The translations under genes were made by a program, and so were the position numbers. DNA of 12,155 nucleotides from an uncultured Clostridia bacterium (GTDB lineage Bacteria > Bacillota > Clostridia > Oscillospirales > Acutalibacteraceae): assembly GCA_937915775.1 (NCBI GenBank), contig CALGGQ010000144.1, forward strand, positions 1 through 12,155. The letters are read 5' to 3'. Under the pieces are notes generated by a model. That model was not told the origin of the DNA. It did not search any database and saw nothing but the letters and a program-made list of their open reading frames with translations. This document shows, in pieces, positions 6,274-12,005 of this stretch (the first letter of the stretch is position 1; each line of letters opens with the position of its first letter).

Positions 6274-6764
6274 GAAAGGTTATTATCGTTTCGCTTTCGC
6301 TTTTACTCTTATGTCTAACGGCTTGCAGCGCAAAACAGGAAAGCGTCGTAACCACCACTACACAGACGATTACAACAGAGCAAACCGAAACAACAAAGGA
6401 AAGAGAAATGACGCAGTTAATGCTGAAAATAGAAGGACAGGAAATTGCTGTTCAGTGGGAAGAAAACGAAAGCGTTGAAGCCTTAAAGCAGCTGGTAACA
6501 GAAAGCCCTGCCCAAATTAATATGTCTATGTACAGCGATTTTGAGCAGGTCGGCGCTATCGGCAGCAGTCTTCCGAGAAATGACGTTCAGATGACAACGC
6601 AGGCAGGTGATATTGTATTATATCAGGGTAATCAAATCGTCATCTTTTACGGCTCTAATTCATGGAGCTATACAAAGCTCGGACGCATTAAGAATTTGTC
6701 GCAAAAGGAATTGACAGAGCTACTCGGCAACAGCGATGTCAGCATAACCTTGTATCATGAATAA
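6270..6764 (+). CDS. Lipoprotein with cyclophilin-like fold domain
   Basis: This 164-aa protein begins with a signal peptide (MRKVIIVSLSLLLLCLTAC) ending in a lipobox LTAC, with Cys19 as the lipidated residue. A Thr-rich linker (about 25-45) follows, then a cyclophilin-like domain (about 49-164). The domain contains the family's typical stretches WEENESVEAL, MYSDFEQVG, SLPRNDVQMTTQAGDIVLY and FYGSNSWSYTKLG. The fold is related to cyclophilin, but prolyl isomerase activity is not established for this group. It should be anchored outside the cytoplasmic membrane. ATGA overlap with the hydrolase gene indicates translational coupling and a shared LysR-controlled operon. Such domains are often found next to flavodoxin and hydrolase genes in Clostridia (from memory); no flavodoxin is present here. 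Confidence 0.88.
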   Translation: MRKVIIVSLSLLLLCLTACSAKQESVVTTTTQTITTEQTETTKEREMTQLMLKIEGQEIAVQWEENESVEALKQLVTESPAQINMSMYSDFEQVGAIGSSLPRNDVQMTTQAGDIVLYQGNQIVIFYGSNSWSYTKLGRIKNLSQKELTELLGNSDVSITLYHE

Positions 6765-6770
6765 CAAATC

Positions 6771-6809
6771 ACAGCCGCAGAAACTCTCTGCGGCTGTACT
6801 TTTTGTTTT
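6771..6809 (+). terminator. Rho-independent terminator of the hydrolase operon
   Basis: An 11-bp stem (6771-6781 with 6787-6797) has a 5-nt loop and is followed by ACTTTTTGTTTT. The stem is identical to that at 55-81, and the flank TTTTCGGTGTG is also shared. Confidence 0.88.
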
Positions 6810-6814
6810 CGGTG

Positions 6815-6838
6815 TGTTATAATAAGCTCAACAAATCG
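6815..6838 (+). promoter_or_regulatory. Extended -10 promoter and start-site block of the GNAT gene
   Basis: TGT-TATAAT (6815-6823) is an extended -10. After 7 nt comes ACAAATCG (6831-6838), then GGATTTG, which makes a small inverted repeat, CAAATC-GG-GATTTG, at the predicted transcript start. No good -35 is visible because the preceding terminator T tract occupies that position. Confidence 0.6.
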
Positions 6839-6856
6839 GGATTTGCGAGGAAGATT

Positions 6857-7357
6857 ATGATAGATATACTTAAACTCAGTAAACAATATGCTGTACGTAA
6901 AATGGATGATTCAGACATTGATAGGATACTGAATCTTTGTTACGGCAATACCCTGTTTTATCAGTACTGTGAGGCTAATCCTACAAAAGAGCAAATTCTT
7001 AATGATTTACATATGACACCGCCGAATACAGTTTTATCCGATAAGTATTATGTTGGCTTTTTTGAAAACAATACGCTGGTAGCCGTTATGGATTTAATCG
7101 ACGGATATCCGAATAAGGAAAATGCTTTTATCGGCTTTTTTATGATGAATATAGAATACCAGGGAAAACAAATAGGAACGGCTATTATTAGTGAGGTCGC
7201 TGAATACCTGAAATCAATCGGCAAGGTGTCCGTTCAGTTAGCGATTGATAAAAGCAATCCGCAATCAAATCATTTCTGGAAGAAAAACGGTTTCGTTGTC
7301 ATAAAAGAAGTTGACAGGGATGGATGGACTCTATTGTTGGCAGAAAAAACACTTTAA
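6857..7357 (+). CDS. GNAT-family N-acetyltransferase
   Basis: This 166-aa protein has the Gcn5-related acetyltransferase fold, transferring acetyl from acetyl-CoA to an amine. The start of the fold reads YAVRKMDDSDIDRI. The acetyl-CoA-binding motif A is at about 112-125 (NIEYQGKQIGTAII, the Q/R-x-x-G-x-A pyrophosphate loop). The C-terminal element NPQSNHFWKKNGFVVIKE is typical of the family. I start at ATG 6857, preceded by GAGGAAG. A longer reading from a TTG near 6803 would begin inside the terminator tail and before the promoter, so it is rejected. The gene stands alone with its own promoter. The substrate cannot be inferred. Confidence 0.9.
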   Translation: MIDILKLSKQYAVRKMDDSDIDRILNLCYGNTLFYQYCEANPTKEQILNDLHMTPPNTVLSDKYYVGFFENNTLVAVMDLIDGYPNKENAFIGFFMMNIEYQGKQIGTAIISEVAEYLKSIGKVSVQLAIDKSNPQSNHFWKKNGFVVIKEVDRDGWTLLLAEKTL

Positions 7358-7382
7358 CAAATCGTGAGTTATATCCCAATCA

Positions 7383-7411
7383 TTGACAATAAAACAATCT
7401 TCTAGTATAAT
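7383..7411 (+). promoter_or_regulatory. Consensus promoter of the gdx riboswitch unit
   Basis: TTGACA (7383-7388), a 17-nt spacer and TATAAT (7406-7411) match both boxes perfectly. A promoter this strong is typical for a gene whose control is exerted afterwards by a leader RNA. Confidence 0.88.
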
Positions 7412-7429
7412 AGTAAAAAATAAAACAGA

Positions 7430-7510
7430 CGCCCGTTGCTACCGAGTAGCGGGAACCACGTCATTTCTTTACCGTCAGGTCTTAGCAGGTAAGAAATGAC
7501 GTGTTTTATT
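7430..7510 (+). promoter_or_regulatory. Two-hairpin leader RNA with terminator, candidate guanidine-IV (mepA-type) riboswitch
   Basis: Hairpin 1 pairs 7432-7434 with 7451-7453 and 7438-7442 with 7446-7450 (GCTAC/GTAGC), with a GTT bulge and a small CGA loop. Hairpin 2 pairs 7458-7469 with 7491-7502 (12 perfect bp, ACGTCATTTCTT) and is extended by ACC/GGT. It has a large loop and is followed by GTTTTATT, so it looks like an intrinsic terminator. The loop of hairpin 2 contains TAGC (7483-7486), complementary to GCTA in hairpin 1 (7438-7441), which could allow a loop-loop contact. The gene behind it is a guanidinium exporter. The layout lacks the ACGR loops of guanidine-II and is too short for guanidine-I plus a terminator. 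Guanidine-IV, a short aptamer overlapping a terminator in Clostridia, fits best. The class is inferred, not matched to a covariance model. Confidence 0.65.
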
Positions 7511-7524
7511 TACGGAGGTTTCTT

Positions 7525-7845
7525 ATGAAGTGGGTTTATCTTATCATGGCAGGGATTTTAGAAATCACATGGGCTGTTGCTATGAAAAAGTCTGAGGGCT
7601 TTACGCTCCTCGTTCCGTCAATCATTACAGGCGTGGGGTATATTGCCAGTGCGGTTTTTCTTTCACTTGCACTGAAACAGCTGCCGTTAGGAACGGCTTA
7701 TGCAATATGGACAGGAATGGGCATTGTCGGTACAGCAGTACTGGGCGTATTCCTTTTTCACGAAAAGCTGTCGGTTCCGCAAGTAATCTGTGTTATTCTG
7801 ATTGTAATAGGCATAGTCGGACTAAAACTATTATCAAAAGAATAA
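7525..7845 (+). CDS. gdx: Guanidinium exporter Gdx (SugE-type small multidrug resistance protein)
   Basis: This 106-aa SMR protein has four transmembrane helices (about 2-20, 30-50, 58-79 and 85-104). It works as an antiparallel dimer that exchanges guanidinium for protons. Essential Glu13 lies in GILEITWA. The stretch GTAYAIWTGMG in helix 3 is characteristic of the Gdx/SugE branch rather than EmrE-type drug pumps, and the C-terminus IVGLKLLSKE also fits. I start at ATG 7525, with GGAGG (7514-7518) 6 nt upstream. An upstream in-frame start near 7501 would fall inside the terminator hairpin. The leader RNA upstream supports control by guanidine. Confidence 0.95.
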   Translation: MKWVYLIMAGILEITWAVAMKKSEGFTLLVPSIITGVGYIASAVFLSLALKQLPLGTAYAIWTGMGIVGTAVLGVFLFHEKLSVPQVICVILIVIGIVGLKLLSKE

Positions 7846-7909
7846 TGTGACAGAATCATTTAATAATACTCAACTGAGACTTCTCATTTTTAGAGATGAC
7901 ATAACGAAG

Positions 7910-7942
7910 GCAAGGAATGAAATCATTCCTTGCTTTTCTTTT
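7910..7942 (+). terminator. Rho-independent terminator of gdx
   Basis: An 11-bp stem (7910-7920 with 7923-7933, GCAAGGAATGA) is followed by TTTTCTTTT. The stem is closely related to the hairpin at 4243-4271. The 64 bases between the gdx stop and this stem hold nothing else that I recognise. Confidence 0.85.
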
Positions 7943-7953
7943 GACTTGGTATG

Positions 7954-7987
7954 TGATATAATGAACTCGACAAATCGTGATTTGTCG
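7954..7987 (+). promoter_or_regulatory. Extended -10 promoter with inverted repeat at the start site
   Basis: TGA-TATAAT (7954-7962) is an extended -10. After 7 nt it is followed by ACAAATCG (7970-7977). The start site is covered by a 9-bp inverted repeat, CGACAAATC-GT-GATTTGTCG (7968-7987). TTGACT (7941) is only 10 nt from the -10 and cannot serve as the -35. No gene follows for over 300 bases; downstream is the hairpin-rich repeat. Confidence 0.5.
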
Positions 7988-8171
7988 GGCAAAGCCCGAC
8001 AGCGATATAAATCCTGGCGGATTTGCGATATACAGGTATGTGCGATATACTGATGCGCGATATGTGCCTGCGGCACGTGTTTTTAAGGATTTATATCATA
8101 TCGCATTTTGCATAGCAAAATATATCGCTATTTGTTTTACAAATTATATCGCGTTGTTTTCAACATATCGC
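7984..8171. repeat. Hairpin-rich non-coding palindromic element (MITE/REP-like)
   Basis: The 445 bases between the gdx stop and the nitroreductase start hold no convincing gene; most of them form this element. It begins with GTCGGGC-AAA-GCCCGAC (7984-8000). Four copies of GCGATAT follow at 8002, 8025, 8042 and 8057, a central hairpin GTGCC-TGC-GGCAC (8064-8076), and then four copies of the inverse, ATATCGC, at 8098, 8122, 8146 and 8165. A 12-bp arm, GATATAAATCCT (8004-8015), is perfectly complementary to 8086-8097. Small internal hairpins (AAATCC-TGGC-GGATTT; ATTTTGC-ATA-GCAAAAT) lie inside. Compact intergenic elements of this style occur in many copies in gut Clostridia (from memory). No transposase and no clear target duplication are visible. 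Confidence 0.7.
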
Positions 8172-8194
8172 CAATTTCTGATTTATAAGACAAG

Positions 8195-8220
8195 GCAACG
8201 GAGCACTCCGTTGCTTTTTT
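8195..8220 (+). terminator. Rho-independent terminator after the repeat element
   Basis: A stem, GCAACGGAG (8195-8203) with CTCCGTTGC (8206-8214), is followed by six T residues (8215-8220). It would end any transcript started at the promoter near 7957 and insulate the next operon. Confidence 0.85.
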
Positions 8221-8223
8221 ATG

Positions 8224-8252
8224 TTGACAAAATATTGGAAAGTGTATATAAT
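8224..8252 (+). promoter_or_regulatory. Consensus promoter of the nitroreductase-rrf2-MDR operon
   Basis: TTGACA (8224-8229), a 17-nt spacer and TATAAT (8247-8252) match both boxes perfectly. An inherently strong promoter with an overlapping operator suggests control by repression. Confidence 0.9.
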
Positions 8253-8270
8253 GTATCTGCAAGTGATACA
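8252..8270. promoter_or_regulatory. Candidate Rrf2 operator
   Basis: TGTATC (8252-8257) and GATACA (8265-8270) form an inverted repeat with a 7-nt centre that covers the end of the -10 box and the transcription start. The operon's own second gene encodes an Rrf2 repressor, the obvious candidate to bind here. Confidence 0.6.
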
Positions 8271-8290
8271 AGTTAAAAGGAGGGCTTTCA

Positions 8291-9103
8291 ATGTATTCTG
8301 CAAAGAAAATGATACAAAAAAGAAGAAGCGTGCGTTCTTTTAACGGAACGCCGTTAAGCGAGAAAGATAAACAGGCGCTGCAAGCATTTGTCAGCGAACT
8401 GAAAAATCCCTTTGGCGTGCCGATAGATTTTCAGTTGCTGGGAACAAAGGCGTATGGGCTTTCAAGTCCTGTCATTGTCGGCGAGGACACTTATCTTGCG
8501 GCGAAGGTATCCAAACAAAAGAATTATGAAATCGCTTTCGGTTACAGCTTTGAAGCGGCTTGTCTGTTTGCCGAGTCGCTTGGCTTGGGTACGGTTATGC
8601 TTGCCGCCTCGCTCAGCCGTGATGCGTTTGAAAAAGCGGTAGAGCTTAAAGACAACGAGGTGTTACCTCTGGCAAGTCCTGTAGGCTATCCTGCAGACAA
8701 GAAAAGTATTCGTGAAGCCTTGATGAGAAAAGCGCTGAAAGCCGACGAGCGCATTCCGTTTAAGGAACTGTATTTTAATAGCGACTTCACAACAACGCTT
8801 TTAAAGGAAACTGCAGGCGTTTTTGCCGAAGCGCTTGAAATGGCACGCTTAGCGCCGTCAGCTGCCAATAAACAGCCTTGGCGTGCAGTTGTTGCGGGAG
8901 ATACAGTACATTTCTATGAAAACAAAACTATGAAGGATAGTTCACTCGGAGACGTTCAGAAGGTTGACGTCGGTATAGCTCTTTGTCATTTCGATTGGAC
9001 GATGCAGGAGGAAGGACATGAGGGCGCTTTTATGGAAGCAAATCCTCATCTTGAAACGCCCGAAAATTATGAGTACATCATTTCTTACGAAAGGAAAAGC
9101 TAA
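8291..9103 (+). CDS. Nitroreductase-family flavoprotein (two-domain, TM-nitroreductase type)
   Basis: This 270-aa member of the nitroreductase superfamily is an FMN- and NAD(P)H-using reductase fold. The N-terminus has the FMN-binding RRSVRSFNGTPLS stretch (RRSxRxF). The middle FAESLGLGTVMLAA corresponds to the family's GLGT element. A second nitroreductase signature, ARLAPSAANKQPWR (about 191-204), lies in the C-terminal part. The length fits the putative TM-nitroreductase subgroup, which fuses both halves in one chain. AGGAGGG (8278-8284) precedes ATG. The stop overlaps the next gene's start by 1 nt (TAATG), so it is coupled to the Rrf2 regulator. A role in reducing quinones, nitro compounds or other electrophiles is inferred from the operon. 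Confidence 0.9.
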   Translation: MYSAKKMIQKRRSVRSFNGTPLSEKDKQALQAFVSELKNPFGVPIDFQLLGTKAYGLSSPVIVGEDTYLAAKVSKQKNYEIAFGYSFEAACLFAESLGLGTVMLAASLSRDAFEKAVELKDNEVLPLASPVGYPADKKSIREALMRKALKADERIPFKELYFNSDFTTTLLKETAGVFAEALEMARLAPSAANKQPWRAVVAGDTVHFYENKTMKDSSLGDVQKVDVGIALCHFDWTMQEEGHEGAFMEANPHLETPENYEYIISYERKS

Positions 9104-9528
9104 TGGATACAAGGTTTTCAACCGCTTTGCATATGCTCATCCTCATATCAGAAGCTGAAATTCCGATGACCTCGGAACAAATTGCAAATAGCGTAGGAAC
9201 AAACGCGACCTATATCCGAAAAATTGCCGGTCTGCTGAAAAAGGCAGATATCATTGAAAGCAGGCAGGGCGTCAGCGGATTTACCCTCCTTATACCTGCC
9301 GGTCAGCTTACGCTGTGCAGGATTTATCAGGCAGTTAATGAAAGCAGCCGCGTTCATCTGTTTGATCTGCATCAAAACCCAAATGACGCATGCATTGTGG
9401 GTAAGCATATTAAGCCCATTCTTGAAGTTGAGTTTTCTTCCCTGGAAAGCGTTATTACGCTGGCGCTGAACGGAAGAACGCTTAAAGATATTATTGAGAA
9501 TATGAGAAAAAGGAGTGAAGAGGTATGA
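9103..9528 (+). CDS. Rrf2-family transcriptional repressor, YwnA-like
   Basis: This 141-aa protein has an N-terminal winged helix-turn-helix. It begins with FSTALHMLILISE, then TSEQIANSVGTNATYIRKIAGLLKKADII, then the wing, ESRQGVSGFTL. The motif HQNPNDACIVGKHI (about 89-102) is typical of the YwnA branch. Only one Cys (in NDAC) is present, so it lacks the three Cys used for Fe-S binding by IscR or NsrR. Sensing by oxidation or alkylation of that Cys, as in the hypochlorite sensor HypR, is possible but inferred. It sits between two reductase genes (1-nt and 4-nt overlaps) and probably represses its own operon through the inverted repeat at 8252-8270. Confidence 0.92.
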   Translation: MDTRFSTALHMLILISEAEIPMTSEQIANSVGTNATYIRKIAGLLKKADIIESRQGVSGFTLLIPAGQLTLCRIYQAVNESSRVHLFDLHQNPNDACIVGKHIKPILEVEFSSLESVITLALNGRTLKDIIENMRKRSEEV

Positions 9529-10526
9529 AAGCAGCAGTTCTGAAAGAATATAACAAAAAGAACCTGAATCTTGAAATAAAGGATATACCCGTTCCGCAGC
9601 CGAATGATAACGAAGTATTAATCAAGGTTATGGCAGCAGGCGTCAACCCACTGGATAATATGATCACCCGTGGTGAAGTGAAACTCATTGTACCGTATAA
9701 AACGCCGCTTGTTATGGGTAATGAATTATCGGGCATTGTAGAAACTGTCGGTAAAAATGTCACGCAGTTTCAGGTAGGCGACAAGGTTTACGGAAGAATG
9801 CCGCTTGGCAAAATCGGTGCCTTTGCCGAATATGCCGCTGTCAATGAAAAGGCGCTTGCCAAAATGCCGGAATATTTGTCGTTTGAGGAGGGCGCGTCTG
9901 TTCCGCTGACGGCGCTGACTGCACAGCAGGCACTTGAACTGATGGAACCGAAAAAAGACGAAACGATCTTTATTTCAGGCGGTACCGGCAGTCTCGGTGC
10001 AATGGCAATTCCTATTGCAAAAGCGATGGGGTTAAAGGTCATCACAAACGGCAACGGTGATAATGAGGACAGAGCCCGCATACTTGGTGCAGACCAATTC
10101 ATTGATTACAAAAAGCAGGATTATGCAGCTGTCATCAGTAATGTGGATTATGTACTGGATACTCTCGGCGACAGAGAGCTGCCCAAGGAATTTACCGTGT
10201 TGAAAGACGGCGGTGTTCTTGTATCGCTGAGAGGTTTGCCGAACGGTGAATTTGCAAAAAGAGCGGGACTATCGGGCATAAAACAACTGATGTTTGGTAT
10301 AGTCGGCAGAAAATACGATAAAATGGCAAGGAAAAGGAATCAGCAGTACCATTTTATCTTTGTTCACGAGGACGGCAAAGGGCTGAGCAAAATCAATGAG
10401 ATGTTCAGCGAAATTCATCTTGAACCCTCGGTTGATACCGTTTACAGTCTTGAAGAAATCAACAAAGCATTAAGTAAAGTTGCCGGCGGAAAATCAAAAG
10501 GAAAAACCGTTATCAAAATAGAATAG
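9525..10526 (+). CDS. Zinc-free MDR-family NAD(P)-dependent oxidoreductase (quinone oxidoreductase-like)
   Basis: This 333-aa enzyme has the two-domain medium-chain dehydrogenase/reductase layout: a GroES-like domain (about 1-115, with AAGVNPLDNMITRG and GNELSGIVETVG) and a Rossmann domain (about 130-270). Cofactor binding is by SGGTGSLG (151-158). The catalytic zinc ligands of alcohol dehydrogenases are absent, and the GVNPxD signature is that of quinone oxidoreductases, which use NADPH to reduce quinones or alkenals. GVLVSLRGLP follows the Rossmann fold, and the C-terminus GKSKGKTVIKI is typical. Its ATG overlaps the rrf2 stop (ATGA), so it is the last member of the electrophile-response operon. 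Confidence 0.92.
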   Translation: MKAAVLKEYNKKNLNLEIKDIPVPQPNDNEVLIKVMAAGVNPLDNMITRGEVKLIVPYKTPLVMGNELSGIVETVGKNVTQFQVGDKVYGRMPLGKIGAFAEYAAVNEKALAKMPEYLSFEEGASVPLTALTAQQALELMEPKKDETIFISGGTGSLGAMAIPIAKAMGLKVITNGNGDNEDRARILGADQFIDYKKQDYAAVISNVDYVLDTLGDRELPKEFTVLKDGGVLVSLRGLPNGEFAKRAGLSGIKQLMFGIVGRKYDKMARKRNQQYHFIFVHEDGKGLSKINEMFSEIHLEPSVDTVYSLEEINKALSKVAGGKSKGKTVIKIE

Positions 10527-10562
10527 CGAAACTATTTTCATATTTTTAAGGGAGGACAAAGT

Positions 10563-11408
10563 ATGACAATAGGGTGTGTTGACGTCGGTGGAGGCGTAAG
10601 AGATATTTACGGCGCAGGCGTATTTGATTACTTTATGGATGAAGGAATCATATTTGATTACTGTATCGGCGTATCAGCAGGAAGCGCAAACTGCGCAAGT
10701 TATGTTGCGGGACAACGCGGCAGGAACAAGCATTTTTATCTGGATTATCTGATAAGAAAAGAAGCTATCGGAACAGCGAAGTATTTACGCACGGGTTCGT
10801 TTGTAGATTTAAACTATGTTTACGGTACATTGAGCAATGAAGGCGGCGAAAACCCGCTTGATTATTTATCTCTCACAGAAAGCAAAACGGATTTGACAGT
10901 CGTTGCTACGGATGCAAAAACGGGAGACGCTGCATATTTCGATAAACACAAGGATATGGCACAAAACGATTACAGAATACTGATGGCTTCAAGCTGTCTG
11001 CCCGTTTTTTGCAAGCCGATTACAATTAAAGGTAAACAGTATTATGACGGCGGCTTGTCTGACCCTATTCCGTATCAAAAGGCATTTGAAAACGGATGTG
11101 ATAAAGTCATTATTATTCTTACGAAGCCCGTTGACGCTATGCTTAACCAAAACAGAAACGCCCTCGGCGCGTCTGTACTGAAAAGAAAATATCCGCAGTT
11201 TTCCAAAACAATGAAGGCTGCTTCGGACGTCTATTCAAGTCAGCTTAAAGAGGCGCTGCAATTGCAGGAGGAAGGAAAAGCGTTAATACTTGCGCCCGAT
11301 GATATTATGGGACTCGGCACGTTAACACGCGATAAGGATAAACTGCTTAAGCTGTATGAAAAAGGTTATCACGACGCCCAAAAGATTAAACCGTTTTTAA
11401 GCCTATGA
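10563..11408 (+). CDS. Patatin-like phospholipase
   Basis: This 281-aa cytosolic-type patatin-family lipid acyl hydrolase is complete. The oxyanion loop is DVGGGVRDIYGAG (residues 7-19). The nucleophile elbow GVSAGS has Ser38. The second dyad residue is Asp162 in YYDGGLSDPIPY. Together these form the Ser-Asp dyad of the family. The size and N-terminus resemble the RssA/YjjU-type bacterial patatins. No signal peptide is visible. GGGAGGA (10551-10557) precedes ATG 10563. It starts 37 nt after the MDR gene with no convincing terminator between, so read-through from the Rrf2 operon is possible. A weak AATAG...CTATT hairpin lies in the gap. Confidence 0.93.
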   Translation: MTIGCVDVGGGVRDIYGAGVFDYFMDEGIIFDYCIGVSAGSANCASYVAGQRGRNKHFYLDYLIRKEAIGTAKYLRTGSFVDLNYVYGTLSNEGGENPLDYLSLTESKTDLTVVATDAKTGDAAYFDKHKDMAQNDYRILMASSCLPVFCKPITIKGKQYYDGGLSDPIPYQKAFENGCDKVIIILTKPVDAMLNQNRNALGASVLKRKYPQFSKTMKAASDVYSSQLKEALQLQEEGKALILAPDDIMGLGTLTRDKDKLLKLYEKGYHDAQKIKPFLSL

Positions 11409-11439
11409 CGCTGTTCATATACTACAATAATACAATAAA

Positions 11440-11455
11440 TCTACTTTAAGGTAGA
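11440..11455. promoter_or_regulatory. Near-palindromic candidate operator
   Basis: TCTACTTTAAGGTAGA is a 16-bp palindrome with one mismatched pair, centred on TTAA and 25 nt before the second nitroreductase gene. TACAAT-like -10 candidates (11423 and 11431) lie just upstream but lack a -35. It may be a MarR- or HxlR-type site; no such regulator is in the window. Confidence 0.35.
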
Positions 11456-11480
11456 AGTAATTATATTTTGAGGTGGAAAT

Positions 11481-12005
11481 ATGACGTTTTTAGAATTAGC
11501 AAAGGAAAGATATTCAGAAAGGTATTTTGATTCAAAGCCGATAGAGCCTGAAAAGCTTGTTTTAATACTGGAAGCAGGACGTATTGCGCCAACAGGATGC
11601 AACTATCAACCGCAGCGTATTTATGTAATTCAAAGTGAAAATGCTATGAAAAAGGCTGTATCAACAAAGGCGTCCCTTTGCGGATGCCCCACCGCTTTAC
11701 TTGTATGCTATGACGTTAATGAGGTTTGGAAAAACCCTCGTGACAGATACTTTGAAAACTATAACTGCGGCGAGCAGGATGCAAGCATTGTTGCGGCAAA
11801 TATGATGTACGAAGCGGAAGAATTAGGCGTTCACACCTTGTGGATAAGAGGCTTTGACGCAAAGGAAGTCATCGACGTTTTTGAACTTCCCGAGAATCAT
11901 ATACCGGTAATGATGTTAGCGCTTGGCTATCCTTCTGAAAACAGTCATCCTGCACACCTGCATGGTAAACGCAAGGCTTTAGAAGAAACTGTTAAGTATA
12001 TATGA
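11481..12005 (+). CDS. Nitroreductase-family protein (single domain)
   Basis: This 174-aa compact nitroreductase-fold flavoprotein begins with LAKERYSERYFDSKPI (the RYSxRxF-type FMN-binding start). It continues with AGRIAPTGCNYQPQR (about 33-47), where Asn and Gln contact FMN in relatives. The C-terminal half holds ANMMYEAEELGVHTLWIRG, the helix and loop conserved in the family, and MMLALGYPSE. It has several Cys (CGC near 67-69, NYNCGE). Enzymes of this group reduce nitro compounds, flavins or quinones with NAD(P)H; the natural substrate is unknown. AGGTGG precedes the ATG. It is separate from the Rrf2 operon and has its own upstream region with a palindrome. Confidence 0.9.
   Translation: MTFLELAKERYSERYFDSKPIEPEKLVLILEAGRIAPTGCNYQPQRIYVIQSENAMKKAVSTKASLCGCPTALLVCYDVNEVWKNPRDRYFENYNCGEQDASIVAANMMYEAEELGVHTLWIRGFDAKEVIDVFELPENHIPVMMLALGYPSENSHPAHLHGKRKALEETVKYI

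Noticed and set aside
6803..6856. TTG start extending the acetyltransferase
   Set aside because: It begins in the terminator T tract upstream of the TATAAT box, so it would not be on the transcript; ATG 6857 has GAGGAAG in front.
7430..7510. mini-ykkC (guanidine-II) assignment for the gdx leader
   Set aside because: Neither hairpin has the ACGR loop required by that class.
7941..7962. TTGACT as -35 for the TATAAT at 7957
   Set aside because: The spacer is only 10 nt; 16-18 nt is needed. The TGA extended -10 is a better explanation.
8002..8171. CRISPR array reading of the GCGATAT repeats
   Set aside because: The repeats are 7 nt, unevenly spaced (15-24 nt) and switch orientation halfway; there are no spacers of even length and no cas genes.
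7847..8276. Three short open frames (68, 68 and 99 codons) in the gap after gdx
   Set aside because: They cross terminators and the hairpin-rich repeat, have no ribosome site and their translations merely read the repeat words.
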